From Clostridium mediterraneense (GTDB taxonomy: Bacteria > Bacillota > Clostridia > Clostridiales > Clostridiaceae), in the NCBI RefSeq assembly GCF_900091705.1, contig NZ_LT594785.1, forward strand, positions 549,505 through 613,504: a stretch of 64,000 nt of DNA. Direction: 5' to 3'. Each line of letters starts with the position of its first letter. The stretch's first letter is position 1. The notes below the pieces were generated by a model that was not told where the DNA came from, did no database searches, and saw nothing but the letters and a program-made list of their open reading frames with translations. This document shows positions 1 to 10,260 of this stretch, one piece after another. Both the position numbers and the translations under genes were made by a program.

Positions 1-1038
1 GCACCAGAAGAAAAAGAAAGAGGAATCACAATCAACAGTTCACACGTTGAATATGAAACAGAAAACAGACACTATGCTCACGTTGACTGTCCAGGACACG
101 CAGACTATGTTAAGAACATGATTACAGGGGCTGCACAAATGGATGGAGCTATCTTAGTATGTTCAGCAGCAGATGGTCCAATGCCTCAAACAAGAGAACA
201 CATCTTATTAGCATCAAGAGTTGGAGTTGACTACATAGTAGTATTCTTAAACAAGGCTGATATGGTAGACGATGAAGAATTATTAGAATTAGTTGAAATG
301 GAAGTAAGAGAATTATTAAGCGAATACAACTTCCCAGGAGACGATATACCAGTAATCAAGGGTTCAGCATTAAAGGCTTTAGAAAACCCAACAGATGAAG
401 CTTCAATAGCTCCAATCGTAGAATTAATGGAAGCAGTAGATAGCTACATCCCAACACCAGAAAGAGCAACAGACAAAGATTTCTTAATGCCAGTTGAAGA
501 CGTATTTACAATCACAGGTAGAGGAACAGTTGCAACAGGAAGAGTTGAAAGAGGAGTTCTTCACGTAGGAGACGAAGTAGAAATCGTTGGATTAGCAGAA
601 GAAAGCAGAAAAGTAGTTGTAACAGGAATCGAAATGTTCAGAAAGTTATTAGACGAAGCACAAGCTGGAGATAACGTTGGAGCATTATTAAGAGGTGTTC
701 AAAGATCAGAAATCGAAAGAGGTCAAGTACTTGCAAAAGTAGGATCAATCAACCCTCACAAGAAGTTCGTAGGTCAAGTATACGTACTTAAGAAAGAAGA
801 AGGTGGAAGACATACTCCATTCTTCGATGGATACAGACCACAATTCTACTTCAGAACAACAGACGTTACAGGATCAATCAAATTACCAGAAGGAATGGAA
901 ATGGTTATGCCTGGAGACCACATCGATATGAACGTTGAATTAATCACACCAGTAGCTATGGATGAAGGATTAAGATTCGCTATTAGAGAAGGTGGAAGAA
1001 CAGTAGGTTCAGGAGTTGTTACTTCAATAGTAGAATAA
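1..1038 (+). CDS. tuf: Elongation factor Tu (5' end outside window)
   Basis: This is the GTPase that delivers aminoacyl-tRNA to the ribosomal A site. The reading frame is open from base 1 and about 50 N-terminal residues, including the P-loop, lie outside the window. Visible G-domain motifs are RGITI (switch I), DCPGH (G3) and NKAD (G4), followed by the two beta-barrel domains ending in [10 protein letters not shown]. It probably belongs to a preceding str operon (rpsL-rpsG-fusA-tuf), which is inferred because those genes are not in view. A terminator follows. Whether a second tuf copy exists cannot be told here. Confidence 0.97.
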   Translation, partial: APEEKERGITINSSHVEYETENRHYAHVDCPGHADYVKNMITGAAQMDGAILVCSAADGPMPQTREHILLASRVGVDYIVVFLNKADMVDDEELLELVEMEVRELLSEYNFPGDDIPVIKGSALKALENPTDEASIAPIVELMEAVDSYIPTPERATDKDFLMPVEDVFTITGRGTVATGRVERGVLHVGDEVEIVGLAEESRKVVVTGIEMFRKLLDEAQAGDNVGALLRGVQRSEIERGQVLAKVGSINPHKKFVGQVYVLKKEEGGRHTPFFDGYRPQFYFRTTDVTGSIKLPEGMEMVMPGDHIDMNVELITPVAMDEGLRFAIREGGRTVGSGVVTSIVE

Positions 1039-1172
1039 TTCTAAATTTTAATTATTATATAAGAAGTTGAATTTTAAAGTATATACTAAAAAGCTATATG
1101 GAGTTAAATTAAATATTAGATGCGCAATAATTTTTAATAAAACAAAATATAGTTCTTCATAAAAGGCCTTAG

Positions 1173-1206
1173 GAGAGAGATGATAAATTCATCTCTCTCT
1201 TTTTTG
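1173..1206 (+). terminator. Rho-independent terminator after tuf
   Basis: An 11-bp perfect stem (GAGAGAGATGA at 1173-1183 with TCATCTCTCTC at 1189-1199), a 5-nt loop and a run of six T form a classic intrinsic terminator. It separates tuf from the S10 operon. From 1207 to 1354 the sequence is plain AT-rich DNA in which I see no gene. Confidence 0.93.
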
Positions 1207-1354
1207 TTGATAAAAAGAATAATTAATTATTCTTTTGGAAAGTATTTAATTATACACTTAGAACTCTAATCTTAAGTAAAATTTAAATAAAAAATTATAA
1301 TTTTTTTTATTTAAATAGCAATAAATTGATACTAAAAAAATACTGAAAAAATAC

Positions 1355-1383
1355 TTGAAAAAATAAAATATACATAGTATAAT
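1355..1383 (+). promoter_or_regulatory. Sigma-A promoter of the S10 operon
   Basis: TTGAAA (1355-1360), a 17-nt spacer and a perfect TATAAT (1378-1383) point at the ribosomal operon. Transcription should begin near 1390, giving a leader of about 195 nt before rpsJ. Confidence 0.85.
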
Positions 1384-1389
1384 GAAGAA

Positions 1390-1586
1390 GTTGCAAAGCA
1401 AACAGCGATGAATCAAGAGGTTGCCGAACTTCCGGGTTAATTCTTGATGAGTATGTTAGGATCTAGAATCCAACGACAGGGGTTCTGTATTGGTGTTTTT
1501 GAAAATGTGAAACACCAGGGACAGTTTACAGAATAATGCTGTTGTGCGTTGAGAAGTAAAACGTACATGAAAAGGAGGGAAACCAA
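1390..1586 (+). ncRNA. Structured 5' leader of the S10 ribosomal operon
   Basis: This untranslated leader folds into several stems visible by eye. ATCAAGA at 1412-1418 pairs with 1442-1448. TTCTGTA at 1483-1489 pairs with TACAGAA at 1527-1533 and encloses an 8-bp hairpin (1491-1498 with 1510-1517). TGTGCGTT at 1543-1550 pairs with AACGTACA at 1560-1567, directly before the Shine-Dalgarno sequence. Its place and structure fit a cis-acting ribosomal-protein autoregulatory RNA, but I cannot assign it to a named family or ligand. Confidence 0.6.
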
Positions 1587-1895
1587 ATGTCAAAGCAAAA
1601 AATAAGAATCAAATTAAAGGCTTTTGATCATACAATATTAGATCAATCAGCTGAAAAAATAGTTGAAACAGCTAAGTCAACAGGAGCAAAAGTTGCAGGT
1701 CCAGTACCTCTACCAACAGAGAAGGACGTTATAACAATCCTAAGAGCTGTTCATAACTACAAAGACTCAAGAGAACAATTCGAAATAAGAACTCACAAGA
1801 GATTAATAGATATCGTTAATCCATCACCTAAGACAGTTGACGCTCTAATGAGATTAAACTTACCAGCTGGTGTTGATATCGAAATCAAACTATAA
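1587..1895 (+). CDS. rpsJ: 30S ribosomal protein S10 (NusE)
   Basis: S10 sits in the head of the small subunit and also acts with NusB in transcription antitermination. The 102-residue length and sequence ([17 protein letters not shown] start, [11 protein letters not shown] motif) are typical of the family. An AAGGAGGG ribosome binding site lies just before the ATG. It is the first gene of the long S10-spc-alpha cluster and is preceded by its own promoter and structured leader. Confidence 0.98.
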   Translation: MSKQKIRIKLKAFDHTILDQSAEKIVETAKSTGAKVAGPVPLPTEKDVITILRAVHNYKDSREQFEIRTHKRLIDIVNPSPKTVDALMRLNLPAGVDIEIKL

Positions 1896-1980
1896 TTTTT
1901 TATAGAAGATTGAAGTAAATAAAAATAAACTGTTATGAATGCGAAAGCAATCCGCTAATAAGTTTGGGAGGTGTAGCTAA

Positions 1981-2610
1981 ATGAAAAAGGCTATAATAGG
2001 AAAGAAAATAGGAATGACACAAATATTTGACCAAAATGGTAAAGTTGTTCCTGTAACAGTAGTAGAAGCAAGTTCAAACGTTGTTGTTCAAAAGAAAACA
2101 GTTGAAACTGATGGATATGAAGCAATACAAGTTGGATTTGGTGAAGTAAGAGAAAAATTATTAAACAAACCAAAGAAAGGTCACTTAGCTAAGGCTGGAG
2201 TTTCATTAAGAAGAACTCTTAAAGAATTCAGATTAGATGATATCTCAGCATACAATGTTGGAGACGAAATAAAAGTTGATATATTTGAAGCTGGAGATAA
2301 AGTTGACGTATCAGGAATTTCAAAAGGTAAGGGATTCCAAGGTGTTATTAAGAGATGGAATGCTAGCAGAGGGCCAATGGCTCACGGTTCTAAGTTCCAC
2401 AGAGCACCAGGTTCAATGGGAGCTGCATCAGACCCATCAAGAACTTTCAAAAATAAGAAAATGCCAGGACACATGGGAGCTGTTAACACAACTGTATTAA
2501 ACTTAGAAGTTGTTAGAGTTATGGCTGATAAGAATATCATCTTAATTAAGGGTGGAATTCCAGGACCAAACAAGAGTACAGTAGTTATCAGAAACAGCGT
2601 TAAGGCTTAA
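1981..2610 (+). CDS. rplC: 50S ribosomal protein L3
   Basis: L3 is a primary assembly protein of the large subunit that reaches towards the peptidyl transferase centre. The 209-residue protein carries the family signature [10 protein letters not shown] at about residue 115 and the glycine- and histidine-rich loop ([14 protein letters not shown]) that follows it. The start has a GGGAGGTG binding site. The 85-nt gap after rpsJ holds a small GAAA-tetraloop hairpin (TGC-GAAA-GCA) but no terminator, so cotranscription with rpsJ is expected. Confidence 0.98.
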   Translation: MKKAIIGKKIGMTQIFDQNGKVVPVTVVEASSNVVVQKKTVETDGYEAIQVGFGEVREKLLNKPKKGHLAKAGVSLRRTLKEFRLDDISAYNVGDEIKVDIFEAGDKVDVSGISKGKGFQGVIKRWNASRGPMAHGSKFHRAPGSMGAASDPSRTFKNKKMPGHMGAVNTTVLNLEVVRVMADKNIILIKGGIPGPNKSTVVIRNSVKA

Positions 2611-2634
2611 TTTCTGTAGAAAGGAGGAAACGAA

Positions 2635-3255
2635 ATGCCTACATTAGGATTATTTAATAAAGAAGGACAAAAAGTTGAAGATATTCAATTAAACGAAGTA
2701 GTATTCGCTGCTGAAATAAACGAAGCAGTATTACATCAAGTAGTTGTTGCTCAATTAGCTAATAAGAGACAAGGAACTCAATCAGCTAAGACTAGATCTG
2801 AAGTTAGAGGTGGAGGAATCAAGCCTTGGAGACAAAAAGGAACAGGAAGAGCAAGACAAGGGTCAATAAGAGCACCACAATGGATTAAGGGTGGTATCGT
2901 ATTTGCACCAAAACCAAGAAGCTATAGAAAGGCTTTACCAAAGAGCATGAGAGTTGTTGCTATGAGATCAGCTTTATCAAGCAAAGTTGCTGATAACAAC
3001 ATGATCGTATTAGAAAACTTAGAATTCGCTGCTCCAAAAACTAAGGAAGCTGTAAAGATGTTAAATGCTTTTGAAGCAAAGAAAGCTTTAATAATCACTG
3101 CAAGCTCAAACGAAAATGTTTATAAATCATTCAGAAACATTGAAGGAGCTACAGTACTTCCATTAAACAACATAAACGTTTATGACTTATTAAAGTATGA
3201 AAAATTAATGATTACTAAAGAAGCTGTAAACAAGATTGAGGAGGTGTACGCATAA
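2635..3255 (+). CDS. rplD: 50S ribosomal protein L4
   Basis: L4 binds 23S rRNA domain I, and its extended loop lines the nascent-peptide tunnel. That loop is visible as [15 protein letters not shown] around residues 63-77, the region where macrolide resistance changes arise in this family. The length of 206 residues is normal. In enterobacteria L4 represses its own operon; whether it does so here through the upstream leader is unknown. Its stop overlaps the rplW start by one base, which suggests coupled translation. Confidence 0.98.
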   Translation: MPTLGLFNKEGQKVEDIQLNEVVFAAEINEAVLHQVVVAQLANKRQGTQSAKTRSEVRGGGIKPWRQKGTGRARQGSIRAPQWIKGGIVFAPKPRSYRKALPKSMRVVAMRSALSSKVADNNMIVLENLEFAAPKTKEAVKMLNAFEAKKALIITASSNENVYKSFRNIEGATVLPLNNINVYDLLKYEKLMITKEAVNKIEEVYA

Positions 3256-3548
3256 TGAAATTAACAAGCCATGATATAATAAGAAAGCCAGTTATAACTG
3301 AAAAGAGTATGGCAGCTATGGCAGAAGGTAAATACACTTTCACTGTTCATATGTCAGCAAACAAAGTTCAAATAAAGAACGCTGTTCAAGAAGTTTTCAA
3401 TGTTAAAGTTGAAGATGTTAAGACAATGAGATTTGAAGGAAAAACTAAGAGAGTTGGCGTTCACATCGGGAAGAGAGCTAACTACAAGAAGGCAGTAGTA
3501 ACACTAGCAGAAGGAAATACTATTGAATTCTTTGAAGGAATGCAATAA
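3255..3548 (+). CDS. rplW: 50S ribosomal protein L23
   Basis: L23 surrounds the exit of the peptide tunnel and is the docking site for trigger factor and the signal recognition particle. The 97-residue sequence has the typical start ([12 protein letters not shown]) and a basic central loop. Its ATG shares one base with the rplD stop codon, and the GAGGTG inside the end of rplD acts as its ribosome binding site. Confidence 0.98.
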   Translation: MKLTSHDIIRKPVITEKSMAAMAEGKYTFTVHMSANKVQIKNAVQEVFNVKVEDVKTMRFEGKTKRVGVHIGKRANYKKAVVTLAEGNTIEFFEGMQ

Positions 3549-3600
3549 TAGTAACCGGTAGTGGCTGAGGCCAGAGAAGGATTAATAAGGAGGGAATATA

Positions 3601-4434
3601 ATGGCAGTTAAAAAGTTTAACCCAATAACACCTGCGAGAAGACAAATGACTGTTGCTTCATTCGAAGAAATAACAACAGACGTTCCAGAAAAATCACTTC
3701 TTGTTTCAATGAAGAGAAAAGCTGGAAGAAATGCTCAAGGTAAAATAACTGTAAGACACCGTGGTGGTGGAACTAAGAGAAAATACAGAATAATAGATTT
3801 CAAGAGAAATAAGGATGGCATCCCAGCAAAGGTTGCAACAATTGAATATGATCCAATGAGATCAGCTTACATTTCATTAGTTGTATATGCAGATGGGGAA
3901 AAGAGATACATACTTGCTCCAGTTGGATTAAAAGTAGGAGATGTAGTTGTATCAGGAGAAGGTGCTGATATCAAAGTTGGTAATGCAATGCAATTAAAGC
4001 ACATGCCAGTTGGTACATTTATCCACAATATCGAATTACAAGCAGGTAAGGGTGGACAATTAGTAAGATCAGCAGGTACTTCAGCTCAATTAATGGCTAA
4101 AGAAGGAAACTATGCTACATTAAGATTACCATCAGGTGAAATGAGATATGTAAGAATAGAGTGTAGAGCTACTATTGGAACAGTTTCAAATACAACACAC
4201 GAAATTATTAATATAGGTAAAGCTGGTAAGAAGAGACACTTAGGTTGGAGACCAACTGTAAGAGGATCAGTTATGAACCCTAACGATCACCCACACGGTG
4301 GTGGAGAAGGTAAGTCACCAATAGGTAGACCAAGTCCAGTTACTCCATGGGGTAAACCAGCACTTGGATACAAGACTAGAAAGAATAAGAAATATTCAGA
4401 TAGATTCATCATTAAGAGAAGAAACGCTAAGTAG
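3601..4434 (+). CDS. rplB: 50S ribosomal protein L2
   Basis: L2 is required for subunit association and peptidyl transferase activity. The 277-residue protein shows the conserved C-terminal loop [15 protein letters not shown] with the functional histidine, and a basic tail. It starts with ATG after AAGGAGGG. The short gap upstream contains a GC-richer segment (3554-3580), and the one downstream can form two competing hairpins. Confidence 0.98.
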   Translation: MAVKKFNPITPARRQMTVASFEEITTDVPEKSLLVSMKRKAGRNAQGKITVRHRGGGTKRKYRIIDFKRNKDGIPAKVATIEYDPMRSAYISLVVYADGEKRYILAPVGLKVGDVVVSGEGADIKVGNAMQLKHMPVGTFIHNIELQAGKGGQLVRSAGTSAQLMAKEGNYATLRLPSGEMRYVRIECRATIGTVSNTTHEIINIGKAGKKRHLGWRPTVRGSVMNPNDHPHGGGEGKSPIGRPSPVTPWGKPALGYKTRKNKKYSDRFIIKRRNAK

Positions 4435-4435
4435 T

Positions 4436-4478
4436 TTGAAGAGAGAAGATTATTCTCTTCAAGCAATAGTCGCTTGAA
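4436..4478 (+). other. Two mutually exclusive hairpins between rplB and rpsS
   Basis: TTGAAGAGA (4436-4444) can pair with TCTCTTCAA (4454-4462). TTCAAGC (4458-4464) can instead pair with GCTTGAA (4472-4478). The two stems share the bases 4458-4462, so only one can form at a time. No T-tract follows, so this is not a terminator; it may be an mRNA processing or translational control element. Confidence 0.4.
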
Positions 4479-4505
4479 TCAATGATATGAAGGGAGGCAA
4501 TTCTA

Positions 4506-4787
4506 GTGAGTAGATCAATAAAGAAAGGACCTTTTATAAAAGCTGGTCTTTTAAAGAAAATTGAAGAAATGAACCAAAGTGGAGATAAAAAAGTTATCAA
4601 GACTTGGTCAAGAAGCTCAACTATATTCCCACAAATGATAGGACACACAATTGCTGTTCATGATGGAAGAAAGCATGTTCCTGTTTATGTAAGTGAAGAT
4701 ATGGTTGGACACAAATTAGGTGAATTCGTATTAACAAGAACTTATAAAGGACACGTTAATACAGAAAAAACATCAAAGAGAAGATAA
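4506..4787 (+). CDS. rpsS: 30S ribosomal protein S19
   Basis: S19 lies in the small-subunit head next to S13 and contacts tRNA and the large-subunit bridge. The 93-residue protein opens with [11 protein letters not shown] and contains the conserved [11 protein letters not shown] segment. The start codon is GTG at 4506, placed 8 nt after GGGAGG; no ATG fits. It belongs to the S10 operon. Confidence 0.98.
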   Translation: MSRSIKKGPFIKAGLLKKIEEMNQSGDKKVIKTWSRSSTIFPQMIGHTIAVHDGRKHVPVYVSEDMVGHKLGEFVLTRTYKGHVNTEKTSKRR

Positions 4788-4813
4788 TACAGCCTAGAAA
4801 GGAGGAACCTTAA

Positions 4814-5146
4814 ATGGAAGCTAGAGCTATAGCTAAATATGTAAGAATGTCTCCAATGAAAGTAGGAGTTGTTCTTGGTTTAATTAGAGGAAAGAACGTA
4901 AATGAAGCTTTTGCAATATTAAAATATACTCCAAGAGATGCTGCTAGAGTAATAGAAAAGGTACTTAAATCAGCAGTTGCAAATGCAGAACACAATAATG
5001 AATTAGACAGCGCTAAGTTAATCGTTGCTGAAGCTTATGTAGGTCAAGGACCAACATTAAAGAGATTCAGACCACGTGCACAAGGAAGAGCGTTTAGAAT
5101 AAATAAGAGAACAAGCCACATAACTCTTGTAGTTAAAGAAGCTTAA
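4814..5146 (+). CDS. rplV: 50S ribosomal protein L22
   Basis: L22 has a beta-hairpin that lines the peptide exit tunnel next to L4. The 110-residue length is typical, with [14 protein letters not shown] at the N-terminus and the basic hairpin [18 protein letters not shown] near residues 79-96. An AAAGGAGG site precedes the ATG by 8 nt. It is cotranscribed with its neighbours. Confidence 0.98.
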   Translation: MEARAIAKYVRMSPMKVGVVLGLIRGKNVNEAFAILKYTPRDAARVIEKVLKSAVANAEHNNELDSAKLIVAEAYVGQGPTLKRFRPRAQGRAFRINKRTSHITLVVKEA

Positions 5147-5165
5147 TAGTAAGGAGGGAAAAAGA

Positions 5166-5834
5166 GTGGGTCAAAAAGTAAATCCTCATGGACTAAGAGT
5201 TGGTGTCATCAAAGGATGGGATGCAAAATGGTACGCAGGTAAGAAGAATTTTGCTGATAACCTTGTTGAAGACCAAGCAATAAGAAAATTCGTAAAGAAA
5301 GAACTTTACACAGCTGGAATTTCAAAGATTGAAATTGAAAGAGCAGCAAAAAGATTAAAACTTAACATACACACAGCTAAACCTGGTGTTGTTATAGGAA
5401 AAGGCGGAGCAGGAATCGAAGCCTTAAAGAAAAAAGTTGCTGATATAGTAGCTCAAAGAAATGTTTTAATTAACATTGTTGAAGTTAAGAACGCTGATTC
5501 AAACGCACAATTAATGTCAGAAAACATAGCATTACAATTAGAAAAGAGAATTTCATTCAGAAGAGCAATGAAACAATCAATTCAAAGAGCTATGAAATTA
5601 GGCGTTAAAGGTGTTAAGATAGCTTGTTCAGGAAGATTAGGCGGAGCTGAAATTGCTAGAACAGAACAATATCATGAAGGAACAATTCCACTACAAACAT
5701 TAAGAGCTGATATAGAATATGGTTTTGCTGAAGCAGACACAACATATGGAAAGATCGGAGTTAAAGTTTGGGTTTATAATGGAGAAGTTCTTCCAACAAA
5801 AAAAGTAGAAAAAGTAGAAGAAGCTAACGCATAG
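5166..5834 (+). CDS. rpsC: 30S ribosomal protein S3
   Basis: S3 lies at the mRNA entry channel and contributes to mRNA unwinding. A type II KH domain is seen at [17 protein letters not shown] near residues 76-92, and the C-terminal S3 domain follows. The 222-residue length is normal. The start is GTG at 5166, 8 nt after [23 protein letters not shown] is the standard family N-terminus. Confidence 0.98.
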   Translation: MGQKVNPHGLRVGVIKGWDAKWYAGKKNFADNLVEDQAIRKFVKKELYTAGISKIEIERAAKRLKLNIHTAKPGVVIGKGGAGIEALKKKVADIVAQRNVLINIVEVKNADSNAQLMSENIALQLEKRISFRRAMKQSIQRAMKLGVKGVKIACSGRLGGAEIARTEQYHEGTIPLQTLRADIEYGFAEADTTYGKIGVKVWVYNGEVLPTKKVEKVEEANA

Positions 5835-5861
5835 TAAGCTTAAGAAAGGAGGACTATAGTC

Positions 5862-6296
5862 ATGTTAATGCCTAAAAGAGTTAAACATCGTAAGGTACAA
5901 CGTGGTAGAATGAAGGGTAAAGCTACAAGAGGAAACTTCTTAGCATATGGAGATTTCGGTATCCAAGCTAAAACTTGTGGTTGGATCACTAGTAACCAAA
6001 TAGAATCTGCGAGAATTGCAATTAATAGATATATAAGAAGAGGCGGAAAGCTTTGGATTAAAGTATTCCCTGACAAACCAATAACAGCAACACCTGCTGA
6101 AACAAGAATGGGTAAAGGTAAGGGAGCTGTAGAATACTGGGTAGCAGTAGTTAAACCAGGTAGAGTATTATTCGAATTATCAGGTGTAGCTGAAGAAGTA
6201 GCTAGAGAAGCTATGAGACTTGCTTCACACAAGCTTCCTGTAAAGACTAAGTTCGTTACAAGAAGAGATTTTGAGGAAATGGGTGGTGAAGAATAA
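5862..6296 (+). CDS. rplP: 50S ribosomal protein L16
   Basis: L16 shapes the A-site tRNA binding region of the large subunit. The 144 residues open with [19 protein letters not shown], as usual. The first ATG at 5862 is preferred over the one at 5868 because the GGAGG core is 9 nt upstream of it. The stop overlaps the rpmC start by one base. Confidence 0.98.
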   Translation: MLMPKRVKHRKVQRGRMKGKATRGNFLAYGDFGIQAKTCGWITSNQIESARIAINRYIRRGGKLWIKVFPDKPITATPAETRMGKGKGAVEYWVAVVKPGRVLFELSGVAEEVAREAMRLASHKLPVKTKFVTRRDFEEMGGEE

Positions 6297-6502
6297 TGAA
6301 GGCTAGAGAGATAAAAGAACTAAGAACAAGTAATCCTCAAGATTTAATTGTTAAATTAAATGACCTTAAAGCTGAATTATTCAATTTAAGATTCCAATTA
6401 GCAACAGGTCAATTAGAGAACCCAATGAGAATCAGAGAAGTGAAAAAATCAATAGCTCAAATTAAGACAATAATTAGAGAAGAAGAGCTTAAGGTTCAAT
6501 AG
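6296..6502 (+). CDS. rpmC: 50S ribosomal protein L29
   Basis: L29 is a small helical protein near the tunnel exit, next to L23. The 68-residue sequence shows the conserved [20 protein letters not shown] core. The ATG shares one base with the rplP stop (TAATG), so translation is probably coupled; there is a GGTGG in the end of rplP. Confidence 0.98.
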   Translation: MKAREIKELRTSNPQDLIVKLNDLKAELFNLRFQLATGQLENPMRIREVKKSIAQIKTIIREEELKVQ

Positions 6503-6527
6503 TAAATCCTGAAAGGAGGTAACACCT

Positions 6528-6782
6528 ATGGAGAGAAATTTAAGAAAAAAGAGATTAGGTATAGTTGTTTCAGATAAGATGGATAAGACAATCGTTGTTG
6601 CTGTAGCTACAAAGGTAAGACATCCATTATACGGTAAGACAGTTAACAGAACAACTAAGTTCAAAGCTCATGATGAAAATAATGAAGCAAAAATCGGCGA
6701 TAAGGTTTCAATAATGGAAACTAGACCATTATCAAAAGATAAGAGATGGAGACTAGTTGAAATTACAGAAAAGGCTAAGTAA
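6528..6782 (+). CDS. rpsQ: 30S ribosomal protein S17
   Basis: S17 is a primary 16S rRNA-binding protein with an OB fold. The 84-residue sequence includes [14 protein letters not shown] and the conserved [16 protein letters not shown] segment. A full AAAGGAGGT site sits 8 nt before the ATG. It is part of the S10 to spc transition typical of Firmicutes, where no promoter separates the two. Confidence 0.98.
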   Translation: MERNLRKKRLGIVVSDKMDKTIVVAVATKVRHPLYGKTVNRTTKFKAHDENNEAKIGDKVSIMETRPLSKDKRWRLVEITEKAK

Positions 6783-6812
6783 TCGTCTGAATTCTGAAAG
6801 GAGGGTAATTTC

Positions 6813-7181
6813 ATGATACAACAACAAACTAGATTAAAAGTTGCTGATAACTCAGGTGCAAAGGAAATTATGTGTATCAGAGTATTAGGCGGATCTAAGA
6901 GAAAGTTCGGAAACATTGGAGACGTAATAGTAGCTAGTGTTAAAACTGCAACACCAGGTGGAGTTGTTAAAAAAGGTGAAGTTGTAAAAGCTGTTATTGT
7001 TAGATCAGTAAGAGGTGTGAGAAGAAATGACGGATCATACATCAAATTTGACGAAAATGCAGCAGTAGTAATAAAGGATGACAAGCAACCAAGAGGAACA
7101 CGTATATTCGGACCAGTTGCTAGGGAGCTAAGAGATAAAGAATTTAATAAGATTTTATCATTAGCACCAGAAGTTCTATAA
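6813..7181 (+). CDS. rplN: 50S ribosomal protein L14
   Basis: L14 forms an intersubunit bridge and is the binding site of ribosome silencing factor in other bacteria. The 122-residue protein starts [18 protein letters not shown] and ends with a conserved ILSLAPEVL, both standard for the family. A GAAAGGAGG site precedes it. It is the first gene of the classic spc group. Confidence 0.98.
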   Translation: MIQQQTRLKVADNSGAKEIMCIRVLGGSKRKFGNIGDVIVASVKTATPGGVVKKGEVVKAVIVRSVRGVRRNDGSYIKFDENAAVVIKDDKQPRGTRIFGPVARELRDKEFNKILSLAPEVL

Positions 7182-7204
7182 TTTAAGGATTAGGAGGTGC
7201 TAAG

Positions 7205-7519
7205 ATGAAGGTACATGTTAGAAAGCAAGATAAAGTCGTAGTTATATCTGGTAAAGATAAAGGCAAAATCGGTGAAGTTCTTAAAGTAAACCCTAAAAAG
7301 GGAACAGTTGTAGTTAAAGACGTTAACGTAGTTAAGAAGCACCAAAAGCCAAACAGACAAAATATGCAAGGCGGAATTGTAGAAATGGAAGCTGCTATAA
7401 ACAGTTCAAAAGTTATGCTTTACTGTGAAAAATGCAAGAAGGCTACAAGAATCGCACACAAGCTATTAGAAGATGGCGCAAAAGTAAGAGTATGTAAAAA
7501 GTGTGGAGAAACATTCTAG
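7205..7519 (+). CDS. rplX: 50S ribosomal protein L24
   Basis: L24 initiates large-subunit assembly. A KOW motif is visible at [15 protein letters not shown] near residues 12-26. The C-terminal part has two CxxC pairs (CEKC and CKKC), so this is a probable zinc-binding version of the protein. The 104-residue length fits. An AGGAGGTG site precedes the ATG. Confidence 0.98.
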   Translation: MKVHVRKQDKVVVISGKDKGKIGEVLKVNPKKGTVVVKDVNVVKKHQKPNRQNMQGGIVEMEAAINSSKVMLYCEKCKKATRIAHKLLEDGAKVRVCKKCGETF

Positions 7520-7541
7520 AAGTTGAAAGGAGGTACTTTAC

Positions 7542-8084
7542 ATGATGCCAAGACTACAAGAAAAATATGAAAAAGAAGTAGTTCAAGCTATGATGGATAA
7601 GTTCGGATACAAAAATGTTATGGAAGTTCCAAAGCTTGAAAAAATCGTTATAAATATGGGAGTTGGAGAAGCTAAAGATAATGCTAAGGTTTTAGAATCA
7701 GCAGTTGCAGATTTAACTTTAATAGCAGGTCAAAAGCCAATCTTAACAAGAGCAAAGAAATCAGTTGCTAACTTTAAAATAAGAGAAAACATGCCTTTAG
7801 GATGCAAAGTAACTTTAAGAAAAGTTAAAATGTATGAATTTGCTGATAAGTTAATGACAATAGCTCTTCCAAGAGTTAGAGACTTTAGAGGAGTTTCAAG
7901 TAAGTCATTTGACGGTAGAGGAAACTACTCAATGGGAGTTAAAGAACAATTAATATTCCCAGAAATAGAATATGATAAAATCGATAAAGTTAGAGGAATG
8001 GATATTATCTTCGTAACAACAGCTAAGACTGACGAAGAAGCAAGAGAATTATTAAGATTCCTTGGAATGCCATTTGCTCAATAA
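7542..8084 (+). CDS. rplE: 50S ribosomal protein L5
   Basis: L5 binds 5S rRNA in the central protuberance. The 180-residue sequence contains the family motifs VINMGVGEA and [15 protein letters not shown], and the [17 protein letters not shown] region. The first of two adjacent ATG codons (7542) is chosen from its spacing to AAAGGAGGT. It lies directly before the small zinc-form S14. Confidence 0.97.
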   Translation: MMPRLQEKYEKEVVQAMMDKFGYKNVMEVPKLEKIVINMGVGEAKDNAKVLESAVADLTLIAGQKPILTRAKKSVANFKIRENMPLGCKVTLRKVKMYEFADKLMTIALPRVRDFRGVSSKSFDGRGNYSMGVKEQLIFPEIEYDKIDKVRGMDIIFVTTAKTDEEARELLRFLGMPFAQ

Positions 8085-8099
8085 TAAGGAGGGTTTAAG

Positions 8100-8285
8100 A
8101 TGGCTCGTAAGGCAATGATCGAGAAGTGGAAACAAGAACCTAAGTACAAAACAAGAGCATACACAAGATGTAGATTATGCGGAAGACCACACTCAGTATT
8201 AAAGAAATTCGGTATTTGCCGTATCTGTTTCAGAGAATTAGCTTATAAAGGTGAAATTCCTGGATGTAAAAAGGCAAGTTGGTAA
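8100..8285 (+). CDS. rpsZ: 30S ribosomal protein S14, zinc-binding type Z
   Basis: S14 assembles late into the small-subunit head. At 61 residues this is the short form, with four cysteines as CRLC and CRIC flanking a basic segment, the zinc-ribbon signature of type Z (rpsN1) proteins. It starts 8 nt after AAGGAGG. Organisms with this form sometimes also carry a long zinc-free S14; none is in this window. Confidence 0.97.
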   Translation: MARKAMIEKWKQEPKYKTRAYTRCRLCGRPHSVLKKFGICRICFRELAYKGEIPGCKKASW

Positions 8286-8316
8286 TACTTAATAGAACGA
8301 AAGGAGGCACAAAATA

Positions 8317-8715
8317 ATGGTTATGACAGATCCTATCGCAGATTTGCTTACACGTATCAGAAATGCAAATTCTGTTAAACATGAAGTAGTAGAAGTTCCT
8401 TCTTCAACAGTTAAGAAGGCAATCGTTAATATATTATTACAAGAAGGATACTTAAAGGAAGTTGAGGAATACAACGATGGAGTTGTTCCTATGTTAAGAT
8501 TATCACTTAAGTATGGCTCAGATAACGAAAGAGTTATAACTGGATTAAAGAGAATCTCTAAGCCAGGTTTAAGAGTTTACTGTAAGAAAGATGAAGTTCC
8601 TAAAGTATTAAACGGATTAGGAATCGCTTTAGTTTCAACATCACAAGGATTAGTTGTTGATAGAGAAGCAAGAAAATTAGGATTAGGTGGAGAAGTTATC
8701 TGTTACGTTTGGTAA
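8317..8715 (+). CDS. rpsH: 30S ribosomal protein S8
   Basis: S8 binds helix 21 of 16S rRNA early in assembly and, in enterobacteria, represses the spc operon. The 132-residue protein has [14 protein letters not shown] at the start and the conserved [20 protein letters not shown] segment near the end. The ATG at 8317 follows AAAGGAGGC. The 94-nt gap that follows has the short repeat TAGATTGA (twice near 8741-8760) but no terminator. Confidence 0.98.
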   Translation: MVMTDPIADLLTRIRNANSVKHEVVEVPSSTVKKAIVNILLQEGYLKEVEEYNDGVVPMLRLSLKYGSDNERVITGLKRISKPGLRVYCKKDEVPKVLNGLGIALVSTSQGLVVDREARKLGLGGEVICYVW

Positions 8716-8809
8716 TTTCTGATTTAATTCAAGTTTAAATAGATTGATTAATAGATTGAAGCAATGATTTTAATATTTTACGGATCCAAAATCACAGGAG
8801 GTGGCGAAT

Positions 8810-9349
8810 ATGTCAAGAATAGGTAGATTACCTATAGCTATACCTGCTGGAGTAACTATTACTGTAACACCAGAGAACGTTGTTACAGTAAAAGGTCCAA
8901 AAGGTGAGCTAACAGAAGCTATGAATAAAGACATGAAAATCGTGGTTGAAAATAACGAAGTAGTTGTTACAAGACCAAGTGACAACAAAGATCACAGAGC
9001 ATTACATGGATTAACAAGAGCTTTAATAAATAATATGGTTGTTGGAGTAAACGAAGGTTTCTCAAAAACATTAGAATTAAACGGGGTTGGATATAGAGCA
9101 CAATTACAAGGAAAGAAACTTGTAATGAACTTAGGTTTCTCACACCCAGTAGAAGTAGAACCTGTTGAAGGTGTTGAAATTAAAGTAGACGGAACAACAA
9201 AGGTAATAATTTCAGGATGCGACAAGCAAAAGGTTGGAGCAGTAGCAGCGGATATCAGAAAGTGGAGAAAACCAGAACCATATAAAGGTAAGGGTATCAA
9301 GTATGCTGATGAAGTTATAAGAAGAAAAGAAGGTAAAACAGGTAAGTAA
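8810..9349 (+). CDS. rplF: 50S ribosomal protein L6
   Basis: L6 supports the factor-binding region near the sarcin-ricin loop. The product is 179 residues, [15 protein letters not shown] at the N-terminus and the L6 signature [22 protein letters not shown] at about residue 152 onward in two parts. The ATG at 8810 is chosen because AGGAGGTG lies just upstream; an earlier in-frame codon falls inside that binding site. Confidence 0.97.
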   Translation: MSRIGRLPIAIPAGVTITVTPENVVTVKGPKGELTEAMNKDMKIVVENNEVVVTRPSDNKDHRALHGLTRALINNMVVGVNEGFSKTLELNGVGYRAQLQGKKLVMNLGFSHPVEVEPVEGVEIKVDGTTKVIISGCDKQKVGAVAADIRKWRKPEPYKGKGIKYADEVIRRKEGKTGK

Positions 9350-9371
9350 TAATTAGAAAGGAGTGAATCTT

Positions 9372-9731
9372 ATGTTCAAGAAGGCAAACAAAAACGAAGC
9401 TAGAGCTAAGCGTCACTTAAGAGTTCGTAAGAAAGTTTTCGGAACTCAAGAAAGACCAAGACTTGCTGTATATAGAAGTGAAAAAAACATATATGCTCAA
9501 ATCATAGATGACGTTAATGGCGTAACATTAGCTGCTGCATCAAGCGTAGAAAAAGGTTTTGATAAAGTAGGAAGCAACAAGGAATCAGCTAAGTTAGTTG
9601 GAGAAATGATTGCTAAGAAGGCATTAGAAAAAGAAATCACTGAAGTTGTATTCGACAGAGGCGGATACATATATCACGGAAGAGTAGAAGCTTTAGCTAG
9701 CGGAGCTAGAGAAGCAGGTCTAAAATTCTAG
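9372..9731 (+). CDS. rplR: 50S ribosomal protein L18
   Basis: L18 binds 5S rRNA together with L5. The 119-residue product begins [15 protein letters not shown] and contains the [20 protein letters not shown] core. The ATG at 9372 is preferred to a GTG at 9363 that lies within the AAAGGAGTG binding site. It is the middle gene of rplF-rplR-rpsE with short gaps. Confidence 0.97.
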   Translation: MFKKANKNEARAKRHLRVRKKVFGTQERPRLAVYRSEKNIYAQIIDDVNGVTLAAASSVEKGFDKVGSNKESAKLVGEMIAKKALEKEITEVVFDRGGYIYHGRVEALASGAREAGLKF

Positions 9732-9751
9732 GAATAAGGAGGGAAAAAGCA

Positions 9752-10249
9752 ATGAGAATCGATCCTAGCGCATTAGAACTTAAAGAAAAAGTTGTAAATA
9801 TAAGCAGAGTTACTAAGGTTGTTAAGGGTGGTAGAAACTTCAGATTCAGCGCTTTAGTTGTTGTCGGTGATGAAAACGGACATATAGGTGTTGGAACAGG
9901 TAAGTCAATCGAAATCCCAGAAGCAATCAGAAAAGGAATTGAAGACGCTAAGAAGAACTTAGTAGAAGTTGCCATAGTTGATGGAACAGTTCCTCATGAA
10001 ATACACGGAAAGTTTGGAACAGGTGATGTTCTAATAATGCCAGCTACAGAAGGTACAGGAGTTATCGCTGGAGGTCCAGCAAGAGCTGTTATCGAATTAG
10101 CAGGACTTAAGAACGTTAGAGCTAAATCATTAGGTTCAAACAACCCAAGAAACATGGTTAAAGCAACAATCAATGGATTAGCTAACTTAAAGACAGCTGA
10201 ACAAATAGCTAAATTAAGAGGAAAATCTGTTGAGGAAATATTAGGTTAG
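9752..10249 (+). CDS. rpsE: 30S ribosomal protein S5
   Basis: S5 is an accuracy and mRNA-unwinding protein at the entry channel. The 165 residues show the double-stranded RNA-binding-like N-domain ([18 protein letters not shown]) and the C-domain motif [15 protein letters not shown]. The start has AAGGAGGG 11 nt upstream. rpmD follows after 11 nt. Confidence 0.98.
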   Translation: MRIDPSALELKEKVVNISRVTKVVKGGRNFRFSALVVVGDENGHIGVGTGKSIEIPEAIRKGIEDAKKNLVEVAIVDGTVPHEIHGKFGTGDVLIMPATEGTGVIAGGPARAVIELAGLKNVRAKSLGSNNPRNMVKATINGLANLKTAEQIAKLRGKSVEEILG

Positions 10250-10260
10250 GAGGGATAGCG

